This document shows, piece after piece, positions 1-8,180 of a stretch of 30,028 nucleotides of DNA. A model generated the notes under the pieces. That model did no database searches, was not told where the DNA came from, and worked only from the letters and a program-made list of their open reading frames with translations. Origin of the DNA: CAMQVM01 sp044433365 (GTDB lineage Bacteria > Bacteroidota > Bacteroidia > Bacteroidales > Rikenellaceae); contig JAWXTR010000025.1 in NCBI GenBank assembly GCA_044433365.1, positions 1 through 30,028 on the forward strand, in the 5' to 3' direction. The translations under genes and the position numbers were made by a program. Positions within the stretch are counted from its first letter, which is position 1; every line of letters starts with the position of its first letter.

Positions 1-119
1 CCACTATATTTTCGATTCAATAGCAAAAAATCTCATCTCCAATAGCACTATTAAAAATACACCAATAATTATTTTACCCTACTTATTAAAAATACACCAA
101 TAATTATTTTACCCTACTT
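1..119. repeat. Partial dispersed repeat with internal 35-bp tandem duplication
   Basis: Bases 1-85 match 7430-7514 with a single mismatch (position 50). Bases 50-84 are then repeated exactly at 85-119, giving a perfect 35-bp tandem duplication. The second location lies inside the inverted-repeat element at 7211-7564, so this is probably the remnant of another copy cut by the window edge. From 120 to 183 the sequence diverges and no gene is seen. A stretch near 148-165 weakly resembles the GC-richer core of the element at 5660. Confidence 0.85.
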
Positions 120-183
120 AATAAAGAGCAAGCAAATTTTTTCTACTTTTAGCAAGCAGAGCTTAGCATTAATAATTATTAAA

Positions 184-1182
184 ATGATAGAGGTAAAAGA
201 TTTAACCATAGGATATAAACTCTCAAAGGGGAGGGTAAAAGAGATTCATCGCAATCTCTCATTTGCAATAAAGGATGGCGAGATGACAGCACTTCTTGGT
301 GCAAATGGTGCAGGTAAATCTACCCTTATTAAGAGTCTTAGCGGATTTATACCAACTATTTCAGGTCAAGTAATAATTAATGGACGTGATGTAGCATTGC
401 TCTCTCGTACCGAGCTATCACGAGAAGTTGGTGTGGTGCTTACAGCACGCCCTGCTGATGGAGGTTTGACGGTTTTCGACCTTGTTTCGTTTGGTCGTTA
501 TCCTTATACCAATTATTTTGGTAGTTTTACTCCTTACGACATTGAAATAATAGAAAATGCGATGGAGAGTGTGGGTGTAAGCCATCTGAGAGATGCCTAT
601 GTAAGTCGCATTAGTGATGGAGAGCGACAAAAAGCAATGATTGCTAAGGTATTAGCCCAAGAGTGTCGCACAATTATCCTCGATGAGCCTACAGCATTTT
701 TGGATGTCAAGAGCCGCCTCGAAACCTACTCTCTACTACATCAAATTGCGCACGACAAAAATAAAAGCGTGCTTTTGTCGACTCACGACCTTGAAACAAC
801 CTTGCGCCATGCCGATTCACTGGTAATGTTGTCGAAATACAACCCTTTGGTGATTGGTACAACCGAAGAGTTGGTACTAGATGGCTCGGTTGCTCGACTG
901 TTTGAGGGTGAAAAAAAGTCGCCCGTATGGTTTAATGATAGAGATGGCTCGTTTAGGATTGATTTCGATGCTAAACCTACTGTTTTTATTGATTCTGAGG
1001 ATGAAGTAATCGGTTTTTGGGTGGAAAACTTTCTAATAAAGCATAAATTTCTAATTGCTAAAAGTGAGAGTAAAGCTGCCCATAAAGTAGAAGTAATATC
1101 ATCTAATAATATGATTGCAGATGGTGTAAAATGCTGCTCCTTTAGCGAATTATTGGGTGTAATGACAAAAGCAAATTCATAA
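184..1182 (+). CDS. ABC transporter ATP-binding protein, FecE/FhuC/BtuD type
   Basis: This is the cytoplasmic ATPase of an importer for iron-siderophore, haem or cobalamin-type substrates. Walker A (GANGAGKST) is at residues 39-47, the signature SDGER at 144-148, Walker B TIILDEP at 163-169, and the H-loop His near 201. The segment FGRYPYTN near 103-110 is typical of the FecE/FhuC family. The Q-loop Gln expected near residue 87 is absent (VVLTARP). At 332 aa the protein is longer than the usual 250-270. Roughly residues 250-332 form a C-terminal extension of unknown role. The permease and binding protein would lie left of the window. The 3' end converges on folB with a gap of 38 bp. The ATPase call is firm; the substrate is not determined. 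Confidence 0.9.
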   Translation: MIEVKDLTIGYKLSKGRVKEIHRNLSFAIKDGEMTALLGANGAGKSTLIKSLSGFIPTISGQVIINGRDVALLSRTELSREVGVVLTARPADGGLTVFDLVSFGRYPYTNYFGSFTPYDIEIIENAMESVGVSHLRDAYVSRISDGERQKAMIAKVLAQECRTIILDEPTAFLDVKSRLETYSLLHQIAHDKNKSVLLSTHDLETTLRHADSLVMLSKYNPLVIGTTEELVLDGSVARLFEGEKKSPVWFNDRDGSFRIDFDAKPTVFIDSEDEVIGFWVENFLIKHKFLIAKSESKAAHKVEVISSNNMIADGVKCCSFSELLGVMTKANS

Positions 1183-1220
1183 AACCACTTTCTAGGGGTC
1201 ATTCCTGTTGATTTCCCTAA

Positions 1221-1574
1221 TTAATACCCCATACTCACACTAACCCTCTCGATACTACCACCAAGTGGTGGGTTCATTTTTGAAATTTTTATTTGGCAAG
1301 TTTCTATTGCTGGATACTCTTTTTTTATGGCTGTAAGGATTCTATACCCCACATTTTCCAAAATATTTGAGGGGATTGCCATCTCTTTCTTAATTGTGCC
1401 ATACAAATCAAGGTAGCTTACAGTATCTGATACCTCATCGCTAATCATAGCTTTTTCAGCTGAGCAAGTAGCTTTAAGATATAATTCAAAACGGTTGCCA
1501 ACAATTTTTTCGGCCTCAAAACAGCCGTGAAAAGAGTAAAATTCCATCTTTTCAATCTCGATAATCTCTTTCAT
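1221..1574 (-). CDS. folB: Dihydroneopterin aldolase
   Basis: This enzyme converts 7,8-dihydroneopterin to 6-hydroxymethyl-7,8-dihydropterin and glycolaldehyde in folate synthesis. At 117 aa it has the normal length of this small tunnel-fold enzyme. Family motifs are FYSFHGCFEAEKIVGNRFE (12-30), SDTVSYLDLY (49-58), ILENVGYRIL (71-80, with the pterin-binding Glu) and the C-terminal SKMNPPLGGSIERVSVSM, in which Lys99 should be the catalytic lysine. It is read from the minus strand, divergent from glnS. The pathway partner folP lies 18 kb away at 19263, so folate genes are scattered in this segment. No exact TAnnTTTG box was found upstream on the minus strand. Confidence 0.93.
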   Translation of the reverse strand: MKEIIEIEKMEFYSFHGCFEAEKIVGNRFELYLKATCSAEKAMISDEVSDTVSYLDLYGTIKKEMAIPSNILENVGYRILTAIKKEYPAIETCQIKISKMNPPLGGSIERVSVSMGY

Positions 1575-1654
1575 ATATTTATTTCATTTGTTTTAAAAAT
1601 CTCTCAAAATTCAGATTTTATAAGTTTCCATAATAAAAAATAAAAAACTTTAAC

Positions 1655-1662
1655 TATATTTG
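1655..1662 (+). promoter_or_regulatory. Putative -7 element (TATATTTG) for glnS
   Basis: An exact match to Bacteroidetes TAnnTTTG in the folB-glnS divergent gap. No convincing -33 TTG lies 19-22 bp upstream. The implied leader of about 110 nt contains a small inverted repeat (TATGCT near 1670 with AGCATA near 1693). Confidence 0.5.
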
Positions 1663-1781
1663 TAGGTTGTTATGCTGTTTAATAGTGATAAAAGCATATT
1701 CTAAAGAGAGGTTTTAAATTCTCGATTATTATAAGTTTCCTAAAAATAAACTTGACAAAAATACAAAAAACATTCAAATAT

Positions 1782-3455
1782 ATGGAATCAAATCTTAAAA
1801 ATGGCACAGAAAAAGCCTTGAATTTTCTGGAAGAGATTATCGAAGAGAGTATTCGAAATGGTGAACCTCGTGTACATACACGTTTTCCACCAGAGCCAAA
1901 TGGCTATCTTCACATAGGACACGCAAAATCTATTTGTCTAAATTTTGGACTTGCAAAAAAATATAACGGTAAAACCAACCTACGTTTTGACGATACAAAC
2001 CCCGTAAAAGAGGATACAGAATATGTAGACTCGATTATGGAGGATGTAAGATGGTTAGGCTTTGAGTGGGACTCTATCCACTACGCTTCCGACTATTTCG
2101 ACCAGCTTTATGATTGGGCTATTGAGCTTATCAAAAAAGGGAAAGCGTATGTCGACGACCAAAGCCAAGAGGAGATTCGCCAAGGTCGTGGTACAGTGAT
2201 GGTGGCAGGAGTTGAAAGTCCTTACCGCAATCGCTCAGTTGAAGAGAATCTTGATCTTTTCGAGAGAATGAAAGCTGGAGAGTTTGAAGATGGTTCGAGA
2301 GTGCTTCGTGCTAAAGTAGATATGGCGCATCCTAATATGTTGCTTCGTGACCCGATTATGTATCGTATTTTACACTCTGAACACCACCGTACAGGCGATA
2401 AATGGTGTATCTACCCTATGTACGACTACGCTCATGGTCAATCCGACTCACTTGAGAAGATTACACACTCGATTTGTACCCTAGAATTTGATGTTCACCG
2501 TCCACTTTACGACTGGTTTATTGAGGCACTAGAGATTTTCCCTAGCCATCAATATGAGTTTGCTCGCCTAAATATTACAAACACTGTAATGAGCAAACGC
2601 AAGCTGTTGCAGCTTGTAAAAGAGAACTACGTAAATGGTTGGGACGACCCTCGTATGCCAACTATCTGCGGACTTCGCCGTCGTGGCTATACTGCTGCCT
2701 CTATTCGCAATTTTGCCGAAAAAGTTGGGGTTGCAAAGCGTGATAATGTTATTGATTTAGGTCTTTTAGATTTCTGTGTACGTGAAGATTTAAATGTTGT
2801 CGCTGAGCGTCGTATGGCTGTATTAGATCCTATTAAAGTGGTGATTACAACCTATCCAGAGGATAAAAAAGAGTATATTAGCTGCGTTAATAATCCAGAA
2901 AATGGGGATGCTGGTCGTCGTCAAGTGCCATTCTCTCGCACGGTATATATCGAACGTGACGACTTTATGGAAGAGCCTGTTAAAAAATATTTCCGCTTAG
3001 CTCCTGGTAAAGAGGTGCGACTTCGCTACTCTTATCTTATTAAATGCGAGGAGATTATCAAAGATAGCGAAGGCAATATCCTAGAGCTTCACTGCTCGCA
3101 CGACCCAGAGTCGATGGGAGGTGGTTCGAGCGATGGACGTAAAGTAAAAGGAGTTATTCACTGGGTGGATGCCTCAGAGTGTAAAGAGGTGGAGGTTCGT
3201 CTTTTCGACCGTCTATTCCTACAAGAAAACCCTAATGATGTACCTGAGGGTATGGAGTTTACAGAGCTTATCAATCCCGACTCTTTAAAGGTTGCTACAG
3301 CTTATGTTGAGCCTTCACTTTCAGAGGCAAAAGTTGGTACTAGCTTCCAATTCGAGCGTTTAGGCTACTTTATCGTAGATAGCGACACTTCAGCTGAGAA
3401 GATGGTATTTAATAAAACTACTGGACTTCGTGATAGCTGGAAAGGAGGGAAGTAA
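1782..3455 (+). CDS. glnS: Glutaminyl-tRNA synthetase
   Basis: This class I aminoacyl-tRNA synthetase charges tRNA-Gln. From the ATG at 1782 the protein is 557 aa, the usual size. The N-terminal catalytic domain opens with FPPEPNGYLHIGHAKS, whose HIGH motif is at 44-47. The KMSKS-equivalent loop is VMSKRK (269-274), the form typical of GlnS. The C-terminal half is the two-barrel anticodon-binding region. The frame stays open back to a TTG at 1752, but this adds ten residues not expected in the family, so ATG 1782 is preferred. Glu-specific homologues were considered, but VMSKRK and the EPNGYLHIGHAKS spacing favour Gln. The gene is flanked by AT-rich repeats on its 3' side. Confidence 0.97.
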   Translation: MESNLKNGTEKALNFLEEIIEESIRNGEPRVHTRFPPEPNGYLHIGHAKSICLNFGLAKKYNGKTNLRFDDTNPVKEDTEYVDSIMEDVRWLGFEWDSIHYASDYFDQLYDWAIELIKKGKAYVDDQSQEEIRQGRGTVMVAGVESPYRNRSVEENLDLFERMKAGEFEDGSRVLRAKVDMAHPNMLLRDPIMYRILHSEHHRTGDKWCIYPMYDYAHGQSDSLEKITHSICTLEFDVHRPLYDWFIEALEIFPSHQYEFARLNITNTVMSKRKLLQLVKENYVNGWDDPRMPTICGLRRRGYTAASIRNFAEKVGVAKRDNVIDLGLLDFCVREDLNVVAERRMAVLDPIKVVITTYPEDKKEYISCVNNPENGDAGRRQVPFSRTVYIERDDFMEEPVKKYFRLAPGKEVRLRYSYLIKCEEIIKDSEGNILELHCSHDPESMGGGSSDGRKVKGVIHWVDASECKEVEVRLFDRLFLQENPNDVPEGMEFTELINPDSLKVATAYVEPSLSEAKVGTSFQFERLGYFIVDSDTSAEKMVFNKTTGLRDSWKGGK

Positions 3456-3533
3456 TTAATGCATAATTCGTAATGCATAATTCATAATTTGTAAATCGTA
3501 ATTATGAATTATTCATTATGAATTTTAAATTAT
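3456..3533. repeat. AT-rich intergenic repeat (TAATTCATAATT-type units)
   Basis: Begins directly after the glnS stop codon. It is a run of roughly 10-11 bp units such as GCATAATTCG, TAATGCATAA and AATTATGAATT on both strands. Related tracts occur near 4838-4862, 5850-5880, 10357-10376, 15613-15650, 18240-18270, 18372-18400, 18455-18475 and 22145-22182. This is a common intergenic repeat style in Bacteroidales. Confidence 0.7.
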
Positions 3534-3544
3534 AAAACTTTGTT

Positions 3545-4852
3545 ATGAAAAATATTTTCTCTGCAATTTTTGCACTAGGGTTAGCTATTTCGCTATTTGA
3601 TGCTTCGGCACAAGAGGGCGAAAAGGTTAAAAATCGAGTTAGCGATGAGTTTACTGCGCTATATACCGATTTAAAGGCTATGAATAGCGAGTTGAGCACT
3701 AGAGTGGTACAACCTGCCGAAGGATACCTAAAATATCCATACCTTATACCTGCTGGTTTTTATAAGCAGATGTGGGATTGGGATGGATTCTTTATGGGGA
3801 GCTACTTTTGTGCACATGGCAAGCCCGAATATATGAAATATTGGTTTCTGAACCTTGTAGAGGGAATCGACGAGAAAGGTTACGTTGCAGGATGCGCCAC
3901 AACAGAGGGTCCACGCCCTATTTTTGGCGATTTTTCGATGAAACCTTTCTTAGCTCAAGGTGCCCTTATCTACTCTCAAAAAGTCGACGACTTTAGCTGG
4001 TTAAAACCATATTATGAGGGTCTAAAAAAGACTGTAACATATAGAGAAACCACTCAGCAAGATGAGAAAACAGGTCTGTTTTTCTGGCAAATAGCAATGC
4101 AAAGCGGTGCCGACAACAATGTGGCATTAAACTACTTTACCGACGATAGCCGCTCTTATCTAGCTTGTGATGCTTCGGCACTTCAAAATAGAGAGTATAA
4201 AGCGATGGCTATTATTGCTTCAAAATTGGGAAATGATAGCGATGCAGCTCTATATAAATCTAAATCGGAGAAGTTGGAGAGTGCAATAAACCAAATTCTT
4301 TGGTGTGAGGTGGACAAAACTTACTATAACGTTGATAGAGAGACAGGTGAATTTTACAAAAGAATAACCTACTCCAATTTTTGGGTTTTAGCCGATGGCA
4401 TAGCTCCACGAAAAAATGGAGAACAGATGATAAAACGTTATCTTACTAGCGAAAAGCATTTAAAAGGAGATTATGGCTATCTTACCCTTTCTAAGCAAGA
4501 TGTCGACTATAACAATAAAAATGTAATCGTGCCATTCTCAAATTGGCAAGGCCCAGTCTGGCCCGTTGCAAACTATATCTACTCCATAGCTCTCGACTGC
4601 TATGATTTTGATAAAGAACGAGAATGGGTTGCAGCCACCTTAGCCGATTTAATGCTTAAAGATTTTGCAAAATATGGAAGTTTACACGAAAATTACAATG
4701 CCGAAACTGGTGCTGGGCTTGCACCTGCCGACTCTTACAAAGATAGTGAAGGTAAGTTTATCGGCTTTGTTAGCTGGAACCTCTGTATTGAGACCATTTT
4801 TGATGAAATCGCATTTGGGAAAGAAAATGCTTTAATAATTAATAATTTATAA
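3545..4852 (+). CDS. Secreted glycoside hydrolase, clan GH-G-like (GH63/GH37-related)
   Basis: Probable periplasmic glycosidase with an (alpha/alpha)6-barrel fold. Residues 1-22 form a signal peptide with likely cleavage after ASA (ASA|QEG); there is no lipobox Cys. Recognisable motifs are QMWDWDGFF (75-83), EGPRP (121-125), QSGADNN (186-192), SNWQGPVWP (332-340), HENYNAETG (381-389) and GFVSWN (407-412). By analogy with GH63/GH37 enzymes, Asp190 is a candidate general acid and Glu382 a candidate base; this assignment is inferred. The family fits alpha-glucosidase or trehalase-like activity, but the substrate cannot be read from sequence. At 435 aa it is a minimal catalytic module. The last codons (LIINNL-stop) are encoded by the AT-rich repeat that follows. 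lgt starts 15 bp downstream, so the two may be co-transcribed. Confidence 0.8.
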   Translation: MKNIFSAIFALGLAISLFDASAQEGEKVKNRVSDEFTALYTDLKAMNSELSTRVVQPAEGYLKYPYLIPAGFYKQMWDWDGFFMGSYFCAHGKPEYMKYWFLNLVEGIDEKGYVAGCATTEGPRPIFGDFSMKPFLAQGALIYSQKVDDFSWLKPYYEGLKKTVTYRETTQQDEKTGLFFWQIAMQSGADNNVALNYFTDDSRSYLACDASALQNREYKAMAIIASKLGNDSDAALYKSKSEKLESAINQILWCEVDKTYYNVDRETGEFYKRITYSNFWVLADGIAPRKNGEQMIKRYLTSEKHLKGDYGYLTLSKQDVDYNNKNVIVPFSNWQGPVWPVANYIYSIALDCYDFDKEREWVAATLADLMLKDFAKYGSLHENYNAETGAGLAPADSYKDSEGKFIGFVSWNLCIETIFDEIAFGKENALIINNL

Positions 4853-4867
4853 TTTATAATTGAAATA

Positions 4868-5668
4868 ATGAGTTTATTATCAATAGTTTGGGATTTAGAC
4901 CCCGTATTTATAAAGTTAGGTAGTTTCGAAATTCGTTACTACGCTATTATGTGGATGGCAGCATTTCTTTTAGGCTCGTACCTATTTGGAAAGATGTTAA
5001 AAAAAGAAAATTTGCCCTCTGAATTAAATGATGCTGTATTTTTATACGCCTTTATTTCGTGCATCGTAGGTGCTCGACTTGGTCACTGTCTATTCTATGA
5101 TTTTGAATATTATAGTGCTCATCCTCTTTCAATTTTAAATCTTCGTGAGGGTGGATTGGCTAGCCATGGTGCGGCATTTGGTATGCTTGTTGGTCTCTAT
5201 CTATTTTCAAAACGAAATAAGGTTAAATATATCTGGACTCTCGACCGTATTACAACAGTAATTCCACTTGGTGGTGGTCTAATTCGTCTAGGTAACCTAT
5301 TTAACTCCGAAATTTATGGCGACAAAACAGATGCTCCATGGGGTTTTATCTTTAAACGTGCTGGTGAAACTGTGCCTGCACATCCAACCCAAATTTATGA
5401 AGCGTTAATCTATTTTTCGCTCTTCGCACTTATGAGTTTCTTCTATTTTAAGAAAGATATGGGTGAAAAACGACCAGGATTCCTTTTTGGGCTATTCTTA
5501 GTAGGCACATTTGGTAGTAGAATAATTATCGAAGTTATCAAAAATCCACAAGTTGCTTTCGAAGCTGATATGGCTTTAAATATGGGTCAAATTTTGAGTA
5601 TCCCATTTACTTTGGCAGGTATCTTCTTTATGGTAAAATCTAAAGATAATTGTAAATTATGCCAATAA
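4868..5668 (+). CDS. lgt: Prolipoprotein diacylglyceryl transferase
   Basis: Inner-membrane enzyme that transfers diacylglycerol from phosphatidylglycerol to the lipobox Cys of prolipoproteins, the first step of lipoprotein maturation. At 266 aa with several hydrophobic helices it fits the family. Diagnostic motifs are SHGAAFG near residue 98, the Lgt signature GGGLIRLGNLFNSEIYGD near 138-155, and HPTQIYEA near 174. The final codons TGC CAA TAA (Cys-Gln-stop) are the first bases of the inverted-repeat element at 5660. That element therefore defines the C-terminus and may have replaced a few native residues. Confidence 0.96.
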   Translation: MSLLSIVWDLDPVFIKLGSFEIRYYAIMWMAAFLLGSYLFGKMLKKENLPSELNDAVFLYAFISCIVGARLGHCLFYDFEYYSAHPLSILNLREGGLASHGAAFGMLVGLYLFSKRNKVKYIWTLDRITTVIPLGGGLIRLGNLFNSEIYGDKTDAPWGFIFKRAGETVPAHPTQIYEALIYFSLFALMSFFYFKKDMGEKRPGFLFGLFLVGTFGSRIIIEVIKNPQVAFEADMALNMGQILSIPFTLAGIFFMVKSKDNCKLCQ

Positions 5669-5850
5669 AGGTTTGAAAAACCTTCTTCCGCTTTTAGCGA
5701 GCGGAGCGAAGCCGTGAGTGGAAACGAACGATTTTTGCCAGCCCTTTGGGCGTGTTTTTTCTAAAAAAGCATTAACAAAAGTTATTTTTATATAACTCAG
5801 ATTGCATAAATAGCTCAAAATAGCTCAAAATTTTCAAACCTTTATTCGCA
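5660..5850 (+). mobile_element. MITE-like element, copy A (191 bp, no coding capacity)
   Basis: The left end TGCCAATAAAGGTTTGAAAA (5660-5679) and the right end (5831-5850) are 20-bp inverted repeats with one mismatch (position 4, C versus G). The body holds a GC-richer block near 5696-5720, the hairpin GCCCTTTGGGC followed by a T run (about 5740-5760), an A/T hairpin, and a duplicated ATAGCTCAAA motif near 5812-5829. Flanks TAAATTA and TTAATTA match at 6 of 7 bases, a possible target duplication, though AT-rich flanks make this weak. Two more copies lie at 7211 and 8181 in the same orientation. The hairpin plus T run could also act as a terminator for lgt. Confidence 0.8.
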
Positions 5851-5880
5851 TTAATTATAAATTATTAATTATAAATTATT

Positions 5881-7206
5881 ATGAAATTTTACGACAACGA
5901 TATAAACTTTCTGGTTGCTGATGCAATTGTAAATTGTAGAGAGCTGAATTTTGAGGGTGTTTGTTCGCTTTCTTGTCGTACAAACCCATCCTCTATTGAT
6001 GCTAATGGAGTAATAATTCCTCCTAAAACGATAGTTGAAGTATTACGTGCTCCTCGCAATCCAAAAAATTCTATCATTGAATTAATCTCAGCCGCATACA
6101 ACGTGTCGGTTACCAACTCATACGAGATTTATCGTCAATGGCTTGAAAATATCAAAGAGAGCAGCCCTGTAGCGGGGTCGGCTTGTTATGTAATTTCAGG
6201 AGTTGGTGTGATTTCAATTAGTTTGGATGGTACTATTAGTTTTAAAGTGGAGAGAAAGTTGATTTCGGAGTTGAATTTCTTACATGAAACGCTCGAAACT
6301 GCTCAAATTAAGTCTGTAGCTACCGAAACTACTAAGGAGGAAAAAGTGGGCGAACAGCAGCAAGATATTGTTGTTGATAGTTTTGTTTCTAACCAAATTG
6401 TAGAGGATAGTCCAGTAGTTTTAATCGTCGAAAACGAGAAAATAGACGAGGTTGAAAATTTAGATAATAAAGAGTCTGAAAACGAGGATATTGCAAGTGA
6501 TAGCACTGAGCAAGTTGTTGAAAAAACAGAAGATAGCGTAGTAGAGTCCGAGATGCCAAATGTTGAAGGTGCTCAAGAAAGTGCTGCTTATCACACTCAA
6601 CAAATCCAAAGCGATGAGCCAAAAAAATCGGATAGCGATGATACAAAAGATTTCTACCCAAAAGGCATAATTCAATTCTGGAGAAGATTGTCGATAATGT
6701 TTGCTTCGTTGTTTTTGCTTGCTCTATCATTAGTTGTGGTATTTGTATTTAGACGACCAGATAAGGCGATAATTAAGGAGGTTAAGATTGATAGAGTAGT
6801 CTATGAACGAGAGAAAATTGTAGATACTATAGCATTGGTTAACAATCAAGTAGAAAAAATACAGCCCGATAGTTTAGCAGCTATTCGAATAGAAAGTCTC
6901 ACCCAAGGAGATAGCACAATTAGCAGTGGAATGACCAATCAAAATACAGAAAGCATTGCTGGTAACTTTTGGGTAGTAGGCGGTGTTTTAAAGAGCATAA
7001 CCAATAGTGAAAGAATGATGAAAGATTATGTTGAGGCTGGTTTTACCTCTCAAATGAGATTTGTGGAGTCGAGAGGTAGCTATTTTGTAACTGTTGGAGA
7101 GTTTGATACAGCTCAGAAAGCTCAAGATTTTCTAAATAGTAATAGTCCTATCTATGATGATATAGACTTGATGTTTTGGATTTTTGAAAATAAAGAAGAG
7201 TTATAA
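5881..7206 (+). CDS. HU-CCDC81 and SPOR domain membrane protein
   Basis: Predicted bitopic inner-membrane protein of 441 aa. The N-terminal 1-130 resembles the paired bacterial HU-CCDC81 domains found in Bacteroidetes: a short HU-like module, then a second with VTNSYEIYRQWLENI and a glycine-rich GVGVISISLDG strand. Residues 140-260 are an acidic, low-complexity linker. A single transmembrane helix (about 271-291) is preceded by FWRRL and followed by RRPDK, which suggests a cytoplasmic N-terminus. Residues 362-436 form a periplasmic SPOR domain, which in other proteins binds denuded septal peptidoglycan. A role at the division site is inferred from SPOR. MITE-like copies A and B lie 30 bp upstream and 4 bp downstream, so the gene is bracketed by direct copies. 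Confidence 0.82.
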   Translation: MKFYDNDINFLVADAIVNCRELNFEGVCSLSCRTNPSSIDANGVIIPPKTIVEVLRAPRNPKNSIIELISAAYNVSVTNSYEIYRQWLENIKESSPVAGSACYVISGVGVISISLDGTISFKVERKLISELNFLHETLETAQIKSVATETTKEEKVGEQQQDIVVDSFVSNQIVEDSPVVLIVENEKIDEVENLDNKESENEDIASDSTEQVVEKTEDSVVESEMPNVEGAQESAAYHTQQIQSDEPKKSDSDDTKDFYPKGIIQFWRRLSIMFASLFLLALSLVVVFVFRRPDKAIIKEVKIDRVVYEREKIVDTIALVNNQVEKIQPDSLAAIRIESLTQGDSTISSGMTNQNTESIAGNFWVVGGVLKSITNSERMMKDYVEAGFTSQMRFVESRGSYFVTVGEFDTAQKAQDFLNSNSPIYDDIDLMFWIFENKEEL

Positions 7207-7210
7207 ATTA

Positions 7211-7564
7211 TGCCAATAAAGGTTTGAAAACCTTCTTCTTCTTTTTGCGAGCGGAGCGAAGCCGTGAGTGAAAACGAACGATTTTTGCCAGCCCAAAGGG
7301 CGTGCTTTTTCTAAAAAAGCATTAACAAAAGTTATTTTTTACAATTCTAAGTAGTGTAAAACAATTATTGCCATATTCTTAATAACACTCTTGGAGCGAT
7401 ATTTTTCACTATTAAATCTCAATATAGAACCACTATATTTTCGATTCAATAGCAAAAAATCTCATCTCCAATAGCACTTTTAAAAATACACCAATAATTA
7501 TTTTACCCTACTTAGTTACAAAAATAGCTCAAAATAGCTTAAAAATTTCAAACCTTTATTCGCA
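7211..7564 (+). mobile_element. MITE-like element, copy B (354 bp, with inserted module)
   Basis: This fills the 364-bp gap between the SPOR gene and the phosphatase gene. The left end is TGCCAATAAAGGTTTGAAAA at 7211; the right end (7545-7564) is its degenerate inverted repeat. The first 130 bp parallel copy A, and the last 45 bp match copy A's right end. Between them lie about 170 bp absent from A, including the 85-bp module 7430-7514 shared with 1-85. The core hairpin reads GCCCAAAGGGC instead of A's GCCCTTTGGGC. Both flanks carry TAAATTA (7204-7210 and 7565-7571), an exact 7-bp direct repeat consistent with target duplication. No open reading frame of note lies inside. Confidence 0.8.
7430..7514 (+). 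repeat. 85-bp module shared with window start
   Basis: Matches 1-85 at 84 of 85 positions and sits inside copy B. Here the 35-bp terminal segment occurs once, while at the window start it is duplicated in tandem. Confidence 0.9.
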
Positions 7565-7570
7565 TAAATT

Positions 7571-8062
7571 ATGGATAACAAAGTCATAACACCAAAATCA
7601 ATTCTTTTTGTATGTCTAGGCAATATTTGTCGCTCTCCAGCAGCTGAGGCAATTTTACTCTCATATATTTATAAAAAGATAGGCGATTGCGATATTTTAG
7701 TTGATTCAGCAGGCACCTATGGCGGTCACGCAGGTCAAAGAGCCGACCAAAGAATGAGGTCAGCAGCTTCAAAACGAGGCTACAACCTACTTTCACGCTC
7801 AAGAGCGATAGTTAGCGATGATTTCGAAAAATTTGATTTAATATTTGCCATGGACGACTCAGTCTATGAGAACCTGAAAAGGCTTGCGCCCGATATAGAG
7901 TCAACCCAAAAAGTTCAAAAATTTGCCGATTATATCGAAAAATACGATATAGATTATGTTCCAGATCCATATTACGAGGGGAAAGAGGGTTTTGAGATAG
8001 TTTTGGATATTCTGGAAGATGGATGTTTTAATATATTAAAGGGAGTTCTAAAAACACTCTAA
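7571..8062 (+). CDS. Low-molecular-weight protein-tyrosine phosphatase
   Basis: Cytosolic phosphatase of the arsenate-reductase-like LMW-PTP fold, 163 aa. The P-loop is VCLGNICRS, with C15-x5-R21-S22 as the nucleophile loop. The general-acid loop is DPYY, with Asp132 and two tyrosines, which supports a true LMW-PTP rather than an arsenate reductase. In Bacteroidetes such enzymes often act with tyrosine kinases in capsule or exopolysaccharide control, but none is visible here. The ATG lies only 6 bp after the right end of copy B, so its promoter and translation signals must lie within that element or upstream of it. Copy C begins 118 bp after the stop. Confidence 0.93.
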   Translation: MDNKVITPKSILFVCLGNICRSPAAEAILLSYIYKKIGDCDILVDSAGTYGGHAGQRADQRMRSAASKRGYNLLSRSRAIVSDDFEKFDLIFAMDDSVYENLKRLAPDIESTQKVQKFADYIEKYDIDYVPDPYYEGKEGFEIVLDILEDGCFNILKGVLKTL

Positions 8063-8129
8063 TTTCTATTAAATTATTGTAAATTTACCAAATTTTTACA
8101 AAATTGACTATATTTGAACTATTTTATTA

Positions 8130-8159
8130 TTGATTTTCAAAAATAAAATAGTAACTTTG
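8130..8159 (+). promoter_or_regulatory. Putative promoter upstream of copy C and lpxK
   Basis: -33 TTG at 8130-8132 and an exact -7 TAACTTTG at 8152-8159, with a 19-bp spacer. A second TATATTTG at 8109-8116 has no good -33. The predicted transcript start is near 8166, so copy C would lie within the lpxK leader. Confidence 0.6.
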
Positions 8160-8180
8160 TGCAGTATATTTTATTAAAAA

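Noticed and set aside
783..1202. 139-codon minus-strand frame inside the ABC ATPase gene
   Set aside because: Antisense to a well-supported coding region, with no motif and no promoter box.
1752..1781. TTG start for glnS
   Set aside because: An ATG ten codons later gives the normal GlnS N-terminus; the extension is low-complexity.
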